From the NCBI RefSeq assembly GCF_004210295.1, contig NZ_SDAK01000001.1, forward strand, positions 372,001 to 436,000: a DNA stretch of 64,000 bases. The letters run 5' to 3'. Position numbers and translations under genes: made by a program. Source of the DNA: Lactococcus sp. S-13 (GTDB lineage Bacteria > Bacillota > Bacilli > Lactobacillales > Streptococcaceae). The first letter of the stretch is position 1, and each line of letters starts with the position of its first letter. Of this stretch, positions 36,622 through 45,714 are shown in pieces. The notes beneath the pieces were generated by a model. It ran no database searches. It was given only the letters and a program-made list of their open reading frames with translations, and was not told the origin of the DNA.

Positions 36622-37889
36622 GATTGCTCCTTTCCTTTTCTGAGGGGAATGCTCTTGAGATAACGGAGGTGGGCAAGAGCTTTTGTGGATTTTAGACAAT
36701 ATTGTTGCGCTTTTCTTGCGGTTGGGTGCGGTCCAATAATCAACTCATGTTCTTTATCCACGAAATTTGAATTTTTTACTTTTGACAGATATTTTTCCCA
36801 GTTTTCACTTTTATTTTTAAAAATCCAACGTGACAGCTCTTTATGTTTTCTCAAACGATAAACGTTCAGGTAAAGGGGCTGATCAGGATATATTTTTTCT
36901 GCCTGTGCAATAGCGACTGATTTGCTTGTGACCAAGTAGAAACCCGCTCCAAAATCTCCTCTCAAACTGTCATGGGCTAGTGTTGGTTTTTCTAATTTTT
37001 CCAAACTAACTTGGTAAAGGGGGCGCTTGTTGGCGAAAAGCCAATAGAGGACAATGAGCAACCCTAAAAGCGCTAATACTCCAGATGCTAGCATGACCCA
37101 GAAATTATAGCCAAATGAGTTTCTGTTGATTGCTTCACTAGGTAGCTTTTGGTTATAGGGAACACGCTCCCCTGTGACCAAGAGGCGTTTATTATTTATC
37201 CCTGTCGGATAGCAAGTGACAAGCGTCACCAGATCTTTACCTTTGATCACGTTGAGCGACGAAATATCTTTGGGATCCACTACTTTGATATTATCAATCT
37301 TGTATTTTAAGTCTAAATCGAGAACACTCAAATAGAAAACATCACCAAGTTTAAGTTTATCGAGTTCTGTAAAGAGCGTATTATTTACTCGACCAGAGTG
37401 GGCCGGTAGGACGGCGTGCGTATTTATCCCACCGATGGGGAGGCTGGTTTGTGGGATGTGACCGACACCTGCAAAAAGAATCTTTTCAGAATCTCCGTGA
37501 TAAATAGGAACATTCCGGACATTGATTTGTGGAATCGCGATATAACCCATCATCCCACTCTCATCGAGGGATAGCTGCTTGTTATAATCAGGGAGAGCCT
37601 TCTTGAAGGCAACACCTTGACTAACAGCATAGATATATTCATTGTATAATCTTGCGCTAGCCAAGAGTTCATGCTCTTTTTGGGCGGGAATTTTACTGAC
37701 TTGTGCGCGATAGTTTTGAATGGTTGTAAGATTTTGCTGAGCCACCATGAAATTTACCACGATTGGATAAAAAAGCAACCCTAGAGCAATAATTGCTAGC
37801 AGAATACTTAGAGCATTGCGCAGGATAAGACGGCGTTTTTTCTTTGGCCTCTGCTGTTTTTGAGAGGCCTTGTGTTGAATAAATTTCAT
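36618..37889 (-). CDS. srtC: Class C (pilin) sortase with a C-terminal DUF3990-like cytosolic domain
   Basis: A 423-residue protein, well above the usual 250-310 of class C sortases. N-terminal basic region and membrane helix (about 22-46); catalytic domain with His164 (VLPAHSGR), Cys226 (TLVTCYP) and Arg235 (KRLLVTGER); second membrane helix at 262-286. The typical DP[F/W] lid motif is not evident. Residues about 291-414 form an extra domain predicted to be cytosolic. LYQVSLEKLEKP, RGDFGAGFYLVTSKSVAIAQ, LYLNVYRL, HELIIGP and CLKSTKALAHLRYLKS follow the order of DUF3990 proteins (YHGS, DFGxGFY, NVY, DIVIGP, FxTxKALxxL). The YHGS histidine is Gln here. Third gene of the pilus operon. Confidence 0.88.
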   Translation of the reverse strand: MKFIQHKASQKQQRPKKKRRLILRNALSILLAIIALGLLFYPIVVNFMVAQQNLTTIQNYRAQVSKIPAQKEHELLASARLYNEYIYAVSQGVAFKKALPDYNKQLSLDESGMMGYIAIPQINVRNVPIYHGDSEKILFAGVGHIPQTSLPIGGINTHAVLPAHSGRVNNTLFTELDKLKLGDVFYLSVLDLDLKYKIDNIKVVDPKDISSLNVIKGKDLVTLVTCYPTGINNKRLLVTGERVPYNQKLPSEAINRNSFGYNFWVMLASGVLALLGLLIVLYWLFANKRPLYQVSLEKLEKPTLAHDSLRGDFGAGFYLVTSKSVAIAQAEKIYPDQPLYLNVYRLRKHKELSRWIFKNKSENWEKYLSKVKNSNFVDKEHELIIGPHPTARKAQQYCLKSTKALAHLRYLKSIPLRKGKEQS

Positions 37890-37912
37890 AATAATCCTCT
37901 CAAAATGAAGCC

Positions 37913-39592
37913 CTAGTAGCTGGCTTCTTCATCGGTCGTTTGGTGACGACGAATCAAGAACGCTGCTGTTCCGATCATGCCTGATAGTACAAGAATTCCC
38001 AAAATTCCTTGCCCACCAGTGAAGGGTAAATCCAGTGTCCGATTATTGTCAATTGTGACGTTTGACAAAGGAGAGCTACCTGTTGAGACAGTCAACTGAG
38101 TGGCTGATGCGCTACCACTTGGTAGCTGATATCCTGTGGGTGCCTTGGTTTCAACTGCCCAGTAAGTCACTCCGTCTGTGGTTGCTGTGCCGTCTCCTGT
38201 GGTCCCAACAGGTAAACTCAAGCCTTCAAAGGTCGTCATGCCTGTACTAGCTGTAGTGTGATTGGCTGCTGTGCTATCGACAATAGTGCCTTTGCTCGTA
38301 TCACCTCCTGCTACGGCGACCGCATCAGCGGCACTAGCTGCAGCAACAATTGTAAATTCTGCTCCTGCAAGTGGTGTTTTTGTCGAAGCATCTTCTTTGA
38401 TTAATTGTCCACCAGCGACATTGATCGTTTCTTTAGTCGTTGACGTGTCAGTGTTATCTAGAGTTGTTCCGTAGGCATTGGTCACCGTTGTGGTATAGGT
38501 GGAGTTGACCGTTCCGACAAAATCCGAGTCAACGGTAGTTGGGACGGTCACTTTCAGTTGGGTATTTGCCGCTGTAGCATCGCCATCTGTTGTCAATGCT
38601 GCCGCCTTAGCAATCCCTGCAGGAGTTAGTGTAATCGTCACAACTGATGGCGAGCCAGAGCCACCTGTCACTGTAGTCGTGTAGTCTGTCCCTGACGTCA
38701 AGCCATCAATCGTGATTCCACTGCTGCTTACAGTGACACCTTTGTCGATATTTTCTGTGATGATGTATTTGGCAGTTGAATTTGCTGCACCATTGGCAAT
38801 GGCTTCGGTAGTCATCATCGAGGCATCGAAGGTTGGGGTTAAAATCATGTCTACTTGCTTTCCTTCGGCAGCTGTTGTCGTTTCATTATTGGGCGACCAA
38901 TCGGCATTTGTGGCACCATTTTTTACAGGAATGGCAGAGCCATCAATGGGATTAGTGTCGTGATTAACCTCCGTTCCTGTATTATTATTTGCCGTGGTCA
39001 AGCTAAGTTTAGGATAAACTTTGGTCGTATTGCCATTGACGACTTGGACAATGAAATCAGCAATCGGCGTAATCCCGCCAACAAGTGTTGTTTCGTGGAT
39101 CAGATAATAGCCATCAGGGAGACTCGTTGCGGTAGCAATGCCTGTACTGTCAGTAGTTATCGTCGTGTCACCATTGGGTCCAGTTTGGTAAGTCGAGCTG
39201 TCAGTCGCTGACATATCCCCTGGCGTTTTCCCATCAGCTGCAACGATGGATTGGACATGGAAGGAGACATTCGCCATCCCATAGACACCACCGACAGCAT
39301 CGGGGGTGGCTGCTCCACCAACATTGGTATTGCCCGTCCCATCACCTGCTACACCTGATGTATCTAAGCTCGCTTGGTCCGAACCATCATTGGTCGTCCC
39401 TGGATAATTGGTCACATTGCCAGAAGTATCTTTACTGGGCGCTGCTTGTTGGGCATCAATGACGATAGAGCCTGTTCCTGTGCCCGTAATATCCGCCAAG
39501 ACCAACGGTGCGCTAAAGCCTGTAAAGGTCGTGGCAGAGATTAATAAAATACTTGCGATATTGAACTTTTTATGGAGTCGTTTTAAGGTCAT
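37913..39592 (-). CDS. Major pilin, LPFTG-anchored
   Basis: A 559-residue backbone pilin. Signal peptide to about residue 33 (ending VLA), pilin motif VYPK at 192-195 whose Lys should form the inter-subunit isopeptide bond made by the adjacent class C sortase, a Thr/Ser-rich Cna-like middle, the E-box YWAVETKAPTGYQLP with the Glu needed for an intramolecular isopeptide bond, and LPFTGG with a C-terminal helix and RRHQ tail. Sits between the adhesin and the sortase, the order of the lactococcal pilus locus. Several long antisense open frames here are by-products of composition. Confidence 0.92.
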   Translation of the reverse strand: MTLKRLHKKFNIASILLISATTFTGFSAPLVLADITGTGTGSIVIDAQQAAPSKDTSGNVTNYPGTTNDGSDQASLDTSGVAGDGTGNTNVGGAATPDAVGGVYGMANVSFHVQSIVAADGKTPGDMSATDSSTYQTGPNGDTTITTDSTGIATATSLPDGYYLIHETTLVGGITPIADFIVQVVNGNTTKVYPKLSLTTANNNTGTEVNHDTNPIDGSAIPVKNGATNADWSPNNETTTAAEGKQVDMILTPTFDASMMTTEAIANGAANSTAKYIITENIDKGVTVSSSGITIDGLTSGTDYTTTVTGGSGSPSVVTITLTPAGIAKAAALTTDGDATAANTQLKVTVPTTVDSDFVGTVNSTYTTTVTNAYGTTLDNTDTSTTKETINVAGGQLIKEDASTKTPLAGAEFTIVAAASAADAVAVAGGDTSKGTIVDSTAANHTTASTGMTTFEGLSLPVGTTGDGTATTDGVTYWAVETKAPTGYQLPSGSASATQLTVSTGSSPLSNVTIDNNRTLDLPFTGGQGILGILVLSGMIGTAAFLIRRHQTTDEEASY

Positions 39593-39659
39593 TTCTGTTC
39601 GCCTACCTTTCCTGTAAGTATTGCTGGTAACACTATCGAATCAAAAGAAGTTATGAAAA

Positions 39660-42600
39660 TTACTGATCCTCCTTTCTGCTTCGCCATGCCAGTCCTGAAA
39701 GTGACAAGAAGCCACAGAGTGTGGCAAGCGCTAAAAGCGTACTCAAACCAAGACCCCCTGCATGTGGTAGTTCAAAATATATGACCTCAAGCTGGGTGAA
39801 GGTACTGACAGTATTTGCAGCGCGCTCGTCACTCGTCAGCGTCGTTAAATATTCACTGACAGAGCTGTCAGTATGGGTCGTCAGCCAATTTTGATAAGCG
39901 AGTTGTCCCGTACCAGTGAGCGCAGTGTAATGTTCGGTGTAAGTCCCTGCGCTCAGAGTATTCGCTGGTAAGGTATCCGTAGATAAGCCTTGCCAGACCG
40001 TCTGGTTATTTTTGTCCGTAATGCTGACGAGAACGACATTTCCATTGACAGTATTTTTATTGCTGTCATTATCTTGTCCGTCAGCATCAAAGGCACTGAT
40101 TAGATCGCTTTCTGGCTGATAGTCGAGGATTTTAGAAATTGTGTGCTGGCTGTTACTGCTCAGGGCTGTGTCATCAGTTACTGTAAGAAGCGTGGTGCTA
40201 CTGACCGTTTGGTCAGCATTTTCGTCAGCTGACAATGTCGCTAGATAATCACTGACGGAGCCGTCAGCATGGGTCAGCAGCCATTTTTGATACGCGGTAT
40301 AGCCTGCGCCATTGAGGGCGGTGTAGGTCACGGTGTAAGTGCCTGTTTTACTGCTAACATTTGCTGCGTCAATAACATTTCCTGAGCTATCAGTAATCTT
40401 GACTTGGACAGGTCCATTAACCGTTGAAAAAGCATTGTCTGCATTGGTTCCGTCACGATCAAGCCCTGCGGTCAAATCACTGACAGGATTGTAAGTTGTT
40501 CCAACTGTAATCTCATCTTCTGCTTTACTTATCAGCTGCGTTTGGTCAAGCGCAACTTCCATAGCAATGACAGGATCAGAGCTTGTCACATTAGGGTGTG
40601 CTGCAAGCAAATCTGACCAAGTCGCATAATGAGTCAACGTGTTGTAAGCTTTTGTGGCCGTTTTGCTACTGACAGTGTCGTCAGTATAGCTGTAACCTCC
40701 AGTCAGATAATAAGTTTTACCTGAGCCATTGACATTGGTCAATCCTTGTACTGTGGCATTAAGTGCTATCGTGGCTGATGAAGTTTCGTCAGCTAAAGGA
40801 CTTCCAGCCAGTTGGTTAGAGATAACATCCCCTTGATTAGCAAAATATCCTCTGCTTGGACTACCACTTTCACCAAAATTTGGATCATCAGTCAGCGGAT
40901 TTCCAGATGAATCAACTGCTAACGTCGTCCAAATCAGGTTAGTGCTGTTAGGCAAAACCTGCGTGCTGAACGTATTTCCACCAGCCTGATAAGTGTTGGT
41001 GCTGCTGTTAGTGAGATAATAAGTCAGGGGATCAGCCGACATGCTTACATTGGTAGCGTTCCCAGAGCTCTCAAAGGTCTGACCTGTACTGCTTCCATTT
41101 TTAATTGCTGTTGTAGTCGTTCCTGCCTTGTCCGTTGCACTCGTTGCTACTTCATAAGGGCTTCCTGAATAACTTCCCAGCGCTGTTTGCGTGACAGGAT
41201 TAGTCAATTGCCAGCCCAAGTTATTGCTGAGCACTGAAGCCGCAAATGGATTGGCCGTTGCTGTTGGTGCAGTCGTCCAAATTGGTAAATTTGGATTTGG
41301 ATTAGCAATGCTACTATCTGTGCCCCCTGTTTCAGCACTGCTCCCTAGCAAGCTGGTTGTTGCTGGATTGCCAAAAGGAATCAAGGCCCCTGCGTTGCCA
41401 TTGGTACCGGGTGTATTCGTCGCCCAATTGTAGGTGAATGTTGCTGTTTGCGTCAGTGGAGTTAAGGTCACTTGGTAATTGTAAGCTGTACCAGTGCTAT
41501 CTATATTATATTCATTAGGATGAGCAGCTAGGAAAGCGGATAACGTTGCCGCCGTTGTGCTCCCTGTAACCCCTGCATCAGTCGATCCGTCATAAGCAGC
41601 ATTAGTAGATTTGATAGCTGAAATATAATAACCAGCTGGCACTTTAGCCGTCAAATCCGAGCTCAGACTGCTTGGCATGGCACTATCAGTCGTGACCGAA
41701 GTGTAAGTCTGGGCTGTGACTGCTGTCGCACTTCCTGTAAAATTAAAAGTAGAGCTGTCATTCGTATTTGGACTATAATAAACATTAATAGCATTTGGAT
41801 TAGTCGATCCGCTCGTGTAGTTTTGGACTTGAACAGGGGAACTAATCGTACTTATCGTATAGCCTCGAACAGTTGGTGCCGTATAATCGTAAGTATCAGC
41901 GGCATTTGGACTAGTTGCCACCACGCCAATAGTATCGTAGATATTGGCCTTAATCGTAGAAAGCGGCATACTAGCTATGGCTTGATTGGTAATGGCATTG
42001 ATGTAATTGACATTGACCGTCGACGTCCCTTTTACTAAGGTTCCTGTGGAACTATTCAAACTAACAGATAGATTACCGTAGTTACCTCCAGTTCCTCCCA
42101 AGAATCCAAAGGTTATGGCATCTTGCAAATTGAGGTGAGTCGTTATCGTTTTTGTTGCATTTCCTGAATTTTGCGGAGTTAAGGTAAAACTCAATGTCCC
42201 AGAGATCAAACCAGCCGGCGCTGTATTTGTAGCATCAGGAGTCCACGAAATAGAGATAGCCTCTGTTACCTGTGAGGGTGTCCCTGTTTTGATTCCTAAA
42301 GTGTAAGTATCGTCAGGCGCATCCATGTAGGCCGTACCGTTCGTTGTATTTTGGTTCCCTGTACCAGTCGCACTAGATCCCAGTGAAGAATAGTCCGCAC
42401 CTTGTAGAGCACCTGTACTGTTTGTATTTCGAATCGCAATAACAGAACCACCACCTGCCACCCAGCCATTTGAAGTTGTTCCGTCAACATCCGCAGGATT
42501 GGAAATGTTAGAGTATAAGTCACGTCCAATAAATACAGAGTTTGCTAAGCCATTGATTCCGAGGTTTGCTCCAGTAGCTGTTTTGACATTTGTTGCCAAC

Positions 42601-43112
42601 TGGCTAGAGCTAGCTGGTGTTAGGACAAATCCTAAAGCATCCCCTGTATTATGCCAGTTTCCGAGTGTACCGTCATCGATCTTGATTTGAGCAGACATTG
42701 AAAATGCTTGTGAAGTATCAACAGCTCCATTAAAAGTCGCATAACCTACTGTACTTGCTGTATCATTGACTAGGTCAAACCAATTTCCATTCGTCACGGT
42801 ATGGCCATCTGTAGAACCTGTTGTATAATTACTGGTTTGATTGACTTGACCGTTCGAGGAAGTATGGTTGCCTGTATCATAAGCCTGCCCTGGAACTAAG
42901 GTGGCAGATGAGGTCGTTGCTGCTCTGACCGTTAGCATTCCGTCATCTCCCATGAAGGGGAGAGCTACGGGACTGATAGCACCCACAAAGAGAGCTAACG
43001 TCATACCCAGATAGAGCCACGTCTTACCTTTTTTCCACGCTCTAAAATGAGTCACTTTTTTTTCATGAATCGAATGATAAAATAAAGCACCTTTGTGTTG
43101 CAATAGACTCAT
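39660..43112 (-). CDS. Large surface adhesin with lectin-like domain (pilus tip candidate), LPHAG sorting signal
   Basis: A 1150-residue secreted protein. Residues 24-32 (RAWKKGKTW) match the KxYKxGKxW signal class and a hydrophobic helix follows, with cleavage probably near VRAA (about 64). Residues roughly 70-330 look like an L-type lectin domain (NWFDLVNDT, GNWHNTGDALGFVLTP, ...TYTLGIKTG). A MucBP-like segment (VNVNYINAITNQAIASM) follows near 365. The C-terminal half ends in two related repeats of about 110 residues, each with YQ[KN]WL.TH.D.SVS[DE]YL.TL..DE. The sorting signal is LPHAG (Ala for Thr), then a membrane helix and RSRKEDQ. First gene of the pilus operon. Confidence 0.88.
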   Translation of the reverse strand: MSLLQHKGALFYHSIHEKKVTHFRAWKKGKTWLYLGMTLALFVGAISPVALPFMGDDGMLTVRAATTSSATLVPGQAYDTGNHTSSNGQVNQTSNYTTGSTDGHTVTNGNWFDLVNDTASTVGYATFNGAVDTSQAFSMSAQIKIDDGTLGNWHNTGDALGFVLTPASSSQLATNVKTATGANLGINGLANSVFIGRDLYSNISNPADVDGTTSNGWVAGGGSVIAIRNTNSTGALQGADYSSLGSSATGTGNQNTTNGTAYMDAPDDTYTLGIKTGTPSQVTEAISISWTPDATNTAPAGLISGTLSFTLTPQNSGNATKTITTHLNLQDAITFGFLGGTGGNYGNLSVSLNSSTGTLVKGTSTVNVNYINAITNQAIASMPLSTIKANIYDTIGVVATSPNAADTYDYTAPTVRGYTISTISSPVQVQNYTSGSTNPNAINVYYSPNTNDSSTFNFTGSATAVTAQTYTSVTTDSAMPSSLSSDLTAKVPAGYYISAIKSTNAAYDGSTDAGVTGSTTAATLSAFLAAHPNEYNIDSTGTAYNYQVTLTPLTQTATFTYNWATNTPGTNGNAGALIPFGNPATTSLLGSSAETGGTDSSIANPNPNLPIWTTAPTATANPFAASVLSNNLGWQLTNPVTQTALGSYSGSPYEVATSATDKAGTTTTAIKNGSSTGQTFESSGNATNVSMSADPLTYYLTNSSTNTYQAGGNTFSTQVLPNSTNLIWTTLAVDSSGNPLTDDPNFGESGSPSRGYFANQGDVISNQLAGSPLADETSSATIALNATVQGLTNVNGSGKTYYLTGGYSYTDDTVSSKTATKAYNTLTHYATWSDLLAAHPNVTSSDPVIAMEVALDQTQLISKAEDEITVGTTYNPVSDLTAGLDRDGTNADNAFSTVNGPVQVKITDSSGNVIDAANVSSKTGTYTVTYTALNGAGYTAYQKWLLTHADGSVSDYLATLSADENADQTVSSTTLLTVTDDTALSSNSQHTISKILDYQPESDLISAFDADGQDNDSNKNTVNGNVVLVSITDKNNQTVWQGLSTDTLPANTLSAGTYTEHYTALTGTGQLAYQNWLTTHTDSSVSEYLTTLTSDERAANTVSTFTQLEVIYFELPHAGGLGLSTLLALATLCGFLSLSGLAWRSRKEDQ

Positions 43113-43314
43113 CCTATACAGTCCCCTCTCTAGCTTAATTTACTCCTTAATTAGAAAGTTTGAATTTATAGTGTGAACAGCCATTGTTTCATTTAGATTA
43201 TTTATCGTTACTTATATATTACCGTAAAAACCTTATCTTTTCCAAAGATATACAAAAATAATCGTAATTCGACATCTTACAACAACCCAAGAAAACTTTT
43301 AAAACAAAAAAATA

Positions 43315-43342
43315 AAACCCGTCAGCAACTGACAGGTTTTTT
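43315..43342 (-). terminator. Terminator after the spx paralogue
   Basis: CCTGTCAG-TTG-CTGACGGG with TTTTATTTTTTT on the minus strand. Confidence 0.8.
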
Positions 43343-43351
43343 CCATAGAAA

Positions 43352-43745
43352 TTAGACTAATACCAATCTCTCTCGCAACTCTATTTTTCGAACTTCTGGC
43401 GGAATAAAAGTCCGAATTCCTTCTTCATTAAAACCAATTAAAAGACGATTTTCATCAAAAATAAGTGGACGTTTCAACAGACGGGGTTTTTCTTGAATCA
43501 AAGAGTAAGCTTCTTCCAGACCCAAGGTATCGAAATCGTGAACCAGCTCTGTATAAGCTCTTCCTCGTATCGCAATAATATCCTCTAAGCCATTTTCAGT
43601 CAAAGATAAAATCTTGATGATGTCCTCTTTTTCCAAAGCTGTCGTCCCCAAATTCACTTCTGTGAATTCAAGCTGATGTTTTTTTGAGCCATTTCCTTGC
43701 CTTTCTGCACGATGAACAAGAGCCAGTGAGATAAACTTTAATCAT
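43352..43745 (-). pseudogene. Spx/ArsC-family regulator paralogue, frameshifted in an A7 run
   Basis: From ATG 43745 (AGGAG upstream) the minus strand encodes MIKVYLTGSCSSCRKARKWLKK, a classic Spx N-terminus with the CXXC redox switch, then stops at TGA. Skipping one A in the run of seven (43679-43685) continues with HQLEFTEVNLGTT and the rest of an Spx protein (LLKRPLIFDENRLLIGFNEE, EIRTF-like end). The remainder alone would lack the CXXC. Spx proteins bind the RNA polymerase alpha C-terminal domain in redox stress; lactococci have several paralogues. This copy is a recent pseudogene, a phase-variable gene, or carries a sequencing error at the homopolymer. It has its own terminator. Confidence 0.85.
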
Positions 43746-43831
43746 AAATTCTCCTCATCTTTTTATCATAATTCTATTTTACCATGAAAGCTCAACAAAA
43801 GAAAGCGTTTTATAGAAAAAACTTCTTTTTT

Positions 43832-43907
43832 TGTGAGCGTTAACAACAGCTTAGTAGAGCTTCTTTTGTTTGATAAAATCACAAAAATTTGATAAAATTA
43901 TCACAAA
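43832..43907 (+). promoter_or_regulatory. CcpA cre site and two Rex-operator-like sites upstream of rex
   Basis: TGTGAGCGTTAACA (43832-43845) fits the cre consensus TGWNANCGNTNWCA. TTTGATAAAATCACAAA (43869-43885) and TTTGATAAAATTATCACAAA (43888-43907) resemble the Rex operator TTGTGA-N-TCACAA, suggesting autoregulation; the second overlaps a likely -10 region. Confidence 0.65.
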
Positions 43908-43964
43908 GAAGTAAATAATAAGTAATTTAATTTTTTTCATCAACATATTTCGAGGTAAAACATC

Positions 43965-44612
43965 ATGACTGACAACAAAGTAAGTAAAAACTTACCCAAA
44001 GCTACTGCAAAGCGGTTGCCCCAATATTATCGCTTATTCAAAAGCTTAGTTGACGAAAACATCACCCGAACCAATTCTCAACTCATTTCTGAAAAAATTG
44101 GTGTTGATGCAGCAACGATTCGCCGTGACTTTTCTCTTTTCGGTGAATTAGGTCGCCGTGGTTATGGCTACGAGACTCAAACTTTGCGAGACTTCTTTGG
44201 CGAACTACTCGGACAAGACCAAGAAACACATATCGCGCTCATAGGAGTTGGAAATCTTGGTCGAGCACTACTTCATTACCAATTTCAAGAGCGTAATAAA
44301 ATGCGAATCACTCAAGCCTACGATATTTCAGGAAACCCTTTGGTCGGGACTCAGACTGAGGATGGAATCCCAATTTATAACATCTCTGATCTTGAACGCA
44401 ATATTAAACAATCAGACATCAAGACAGCCATTCTCTCTGTTCGTAAAGAAAATGCCCAAGAAGTCGTTGATCTTCTGATTAGAGCGGGAATTAAGGGTAT
44501 TCTCAACTTCGCTCCTGTTCGTCTGAAAGTCCCTGAGGATGTCGTCATCCAATCCATTGACCTTACTAAAGAACTTCAAACTCTCCTCTTTTTTATGGGG
44601 AATAATAAATAA
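43965..44612 (+). CDS. rex: Redox-sensing transcriptional repressor Rex
   Basis: A 215-residue regulator sensing the NADH/NAD+ ratio. The N-terminal winged helix (KATAKRLPQYYRLFKSL, VDAATIRRDFSLFGELG then RRGYGY) binds DNA; the Rossmann domain has HIALIGVGNLGRALLHY; FAPVRLKVPEDVVIQSIDLT ends the dimerisation helix. Length is standard. GAGGT lies 9-10 bases before the ATG. Preceded by cre and Rex-like operators and followed by a strong terminator, so it is monocistronic. Confidence 0.96.
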   Translation: MTDNKVSKNLPKATAKRLPQYYRLFKSLVDENITRTNSQLISEKIGVDAATIRRDFSLFGELGRRGYGYETQTLRDFFGELLGQDQETHIALIGVGNLGRALLHYQFQERNKMRITQAYDISGNPLVGTQTEDGIPIYNISDLERNIKQSDIKTAILSVRKENAQEVVDLLIRAGIKGILNFAPVRLKVPEDVVIQSIDLTKELQTLLFFMGNNK

Positions 44613-44628
44613 ATCACTAAATAAAATA

Positions 44629-44656
44629 AAAAACGGCTTACAAAGCCGCTTTTTAT
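44629..44656 (+). terminator. Terminator of rex
   Basis: AAAAAACGGCTT-ACAA-AGCCGCTTTTT hairpin with T-run. Confidence 0.85.
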
Positions 44657-44828
44657 TTTTAAGTCTTGCAGAAAAGTCAAACTTACCTTTTCTTGCCCAC
44701 TTCTATCAAATCAACTGAATTTGTAGCCTTAAAAAAATTGGCAAACTTCTTTAAAAAATCTTAAGTTAAACTTAAAATTTTCTGTGCTACAATAATGAAA
44801 AGAAGATTTTACACAGGAAAGGACCACT

Positions 44829-45047
44829 ATGCCAACTCAAACGCAGAAAATTACGATTGAATTACGACAACTTAAAATCAAAATCAAGAGCATGAGCCAA
44901 GAAATCGCGATGTTAAACTCTCAACGCTCTGATTTAATTCAAAATAAACGTTTGATTGAACAACGCCTGAGCAAGCTTTCTTCCGAAATCTTCAGGGATT
45001 CTTGCCAACTCAAAGAAAAAGAACAACAATTGAAGGCACAACAATAA
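44829..45047 (+). CDS. 72-residue coiled-coil protein
   Basis: A small soluble protein that is one continuous predicted coiled coil (ITIELRQLKIKIKSMSQEIA, LIQNKRLIEQRLSKLSSEI, KEKEQQLKAQQ). I know no family for it. CAGGAAAGG precedes the ATG, and an extended -10 TGCTACAAT with a palindrome TTAAGT-TAA-ACTTAA just upstream marks its promoter (about 44759-44796). Converges on a gene for a secreted coiled-coil protein. Real gene likely from the start signals and strong heptad pattern. Confidence 0.65.
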   Translation: MPTQTQKITIELRQLKIKIKSMSQEIAMLNSQRSDLIQNKRLIEQRLSKLSSEIFRDSCQLKEKEQQLKAQQ

Positions 45048-45096
45048 TGTTTATGCCTTCCTTAATTTCAAATGTTTTCATTGCTCTTTTCCGAAA

Positions 45097-45714
45097 TTAG
45101 TTGTTTGTAGATTCCCCACGATTAAATGTAGAAAGATTAGCTGTATCTAAAACGACTTGATCAGCTTTCAAGCGAGTTTTTCTTACTTCAATCACGCCTT
45201 GTTCATCAGCATTGACTTGATTTGATAATTCATCCAGTTGATGTTGGAGATTTTCAGTTTTTGTTTTTTCAGTTTGATATTCTACTTGTTTGTTATCTAA
45301 CTCTCTTTGCTTGCTTGCTACTGCATCTTGGCCTTCTTTGATTTTTTGTTGGACTTCGGCAATTTTATTTTGAATTTCTTGTTCTTTTGATGCCAATTGA
45401 CTACTTAAGCTTGTTTTTTCACCTTGCAATGTTTGCAATTCTTGGTTCAAATGATTCAATTGAGTGCTTTGTTGTTGGCTTGTGCTTTGAGATGTCTCCA
45501 AAGCTGCTTGAGCTATTTTTAATTCATCTGAGGCTTCTTGTACTTCATGAGCTTCTGTGTGGATACGAGTTGACAATGTATCAATGTCATTGTTGATTTC
45601 TTGTACATCCCCATGTCCAGCCCAAAAACCTTCAGCGAGTGTTTTCGCCCCAAACCCAGCGCTAACGAATACGGCTACTAAAACTGCTGTTGCAGTTACT
45701 TTTGAAAATTTCAT
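45097..45714 (-). CDS. Secreted coiled-coil protein
   Basis: A 205-residue protein with signal peptide MKFSKVTATAVLVAVFVSAG (cleavage probably after TLA, residue 27), then a long coiled coil (about 38-175, e.g. LNHLNQELQTLQGEKTSLSS) and a short polar tail. No anchor is seen, so it is probably released or held through the coiled coil. Resembles the coiled-coil half of peptidoglycan hydrolase regulators but lacks any catalytic domain. GGGGAG precedes the ATG; promoter TTGCTT-17 bp-TAAAAT with an extended TG lies about 45770-45800. Confidence 0.75.
   Translation of the reverse strand: MKFSKVTATAVLVAVFVSAGFGAKTLAEGFWAGHGDVQEINNDIDTLSTRIHTEAHEVQEASDELKIAQAALETSQSTSQQQSTQLNHLNQELQTLQGEKTSLSSQLASKEQEIQNKIAEVQQKIKEGQDAVASKQRELDNKQVEYQTEKTKTENLQHQLDELSNQVNADEQGVIEVRKTRLKADQVVLDTANLSTFNRGESTNN

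Noticed and set aside
38262-38963. Plus-strand ORFs opposite the major pilin gene
   Set aside because: Antisense shadows caused by Thr/Ser/Ala-rich coding; no ribosome-binding sites, and they are valine/serine-rich without a protein-like pattern.
39840-40260. CGTCAG/CTGACG motifs inside the adhesin gene as further copies of the dispersed repeat
   Set aside because: They lack the TTCTCT half and are explained by the repeated protein sequence SVSEYL/SVSDYL.
41191-41433. Plus-strand ORF opposite the adhesin gene
   Set aside because: Low-complexity antisense shadow of the Thr/Asn-rich adhesin; no start signals.
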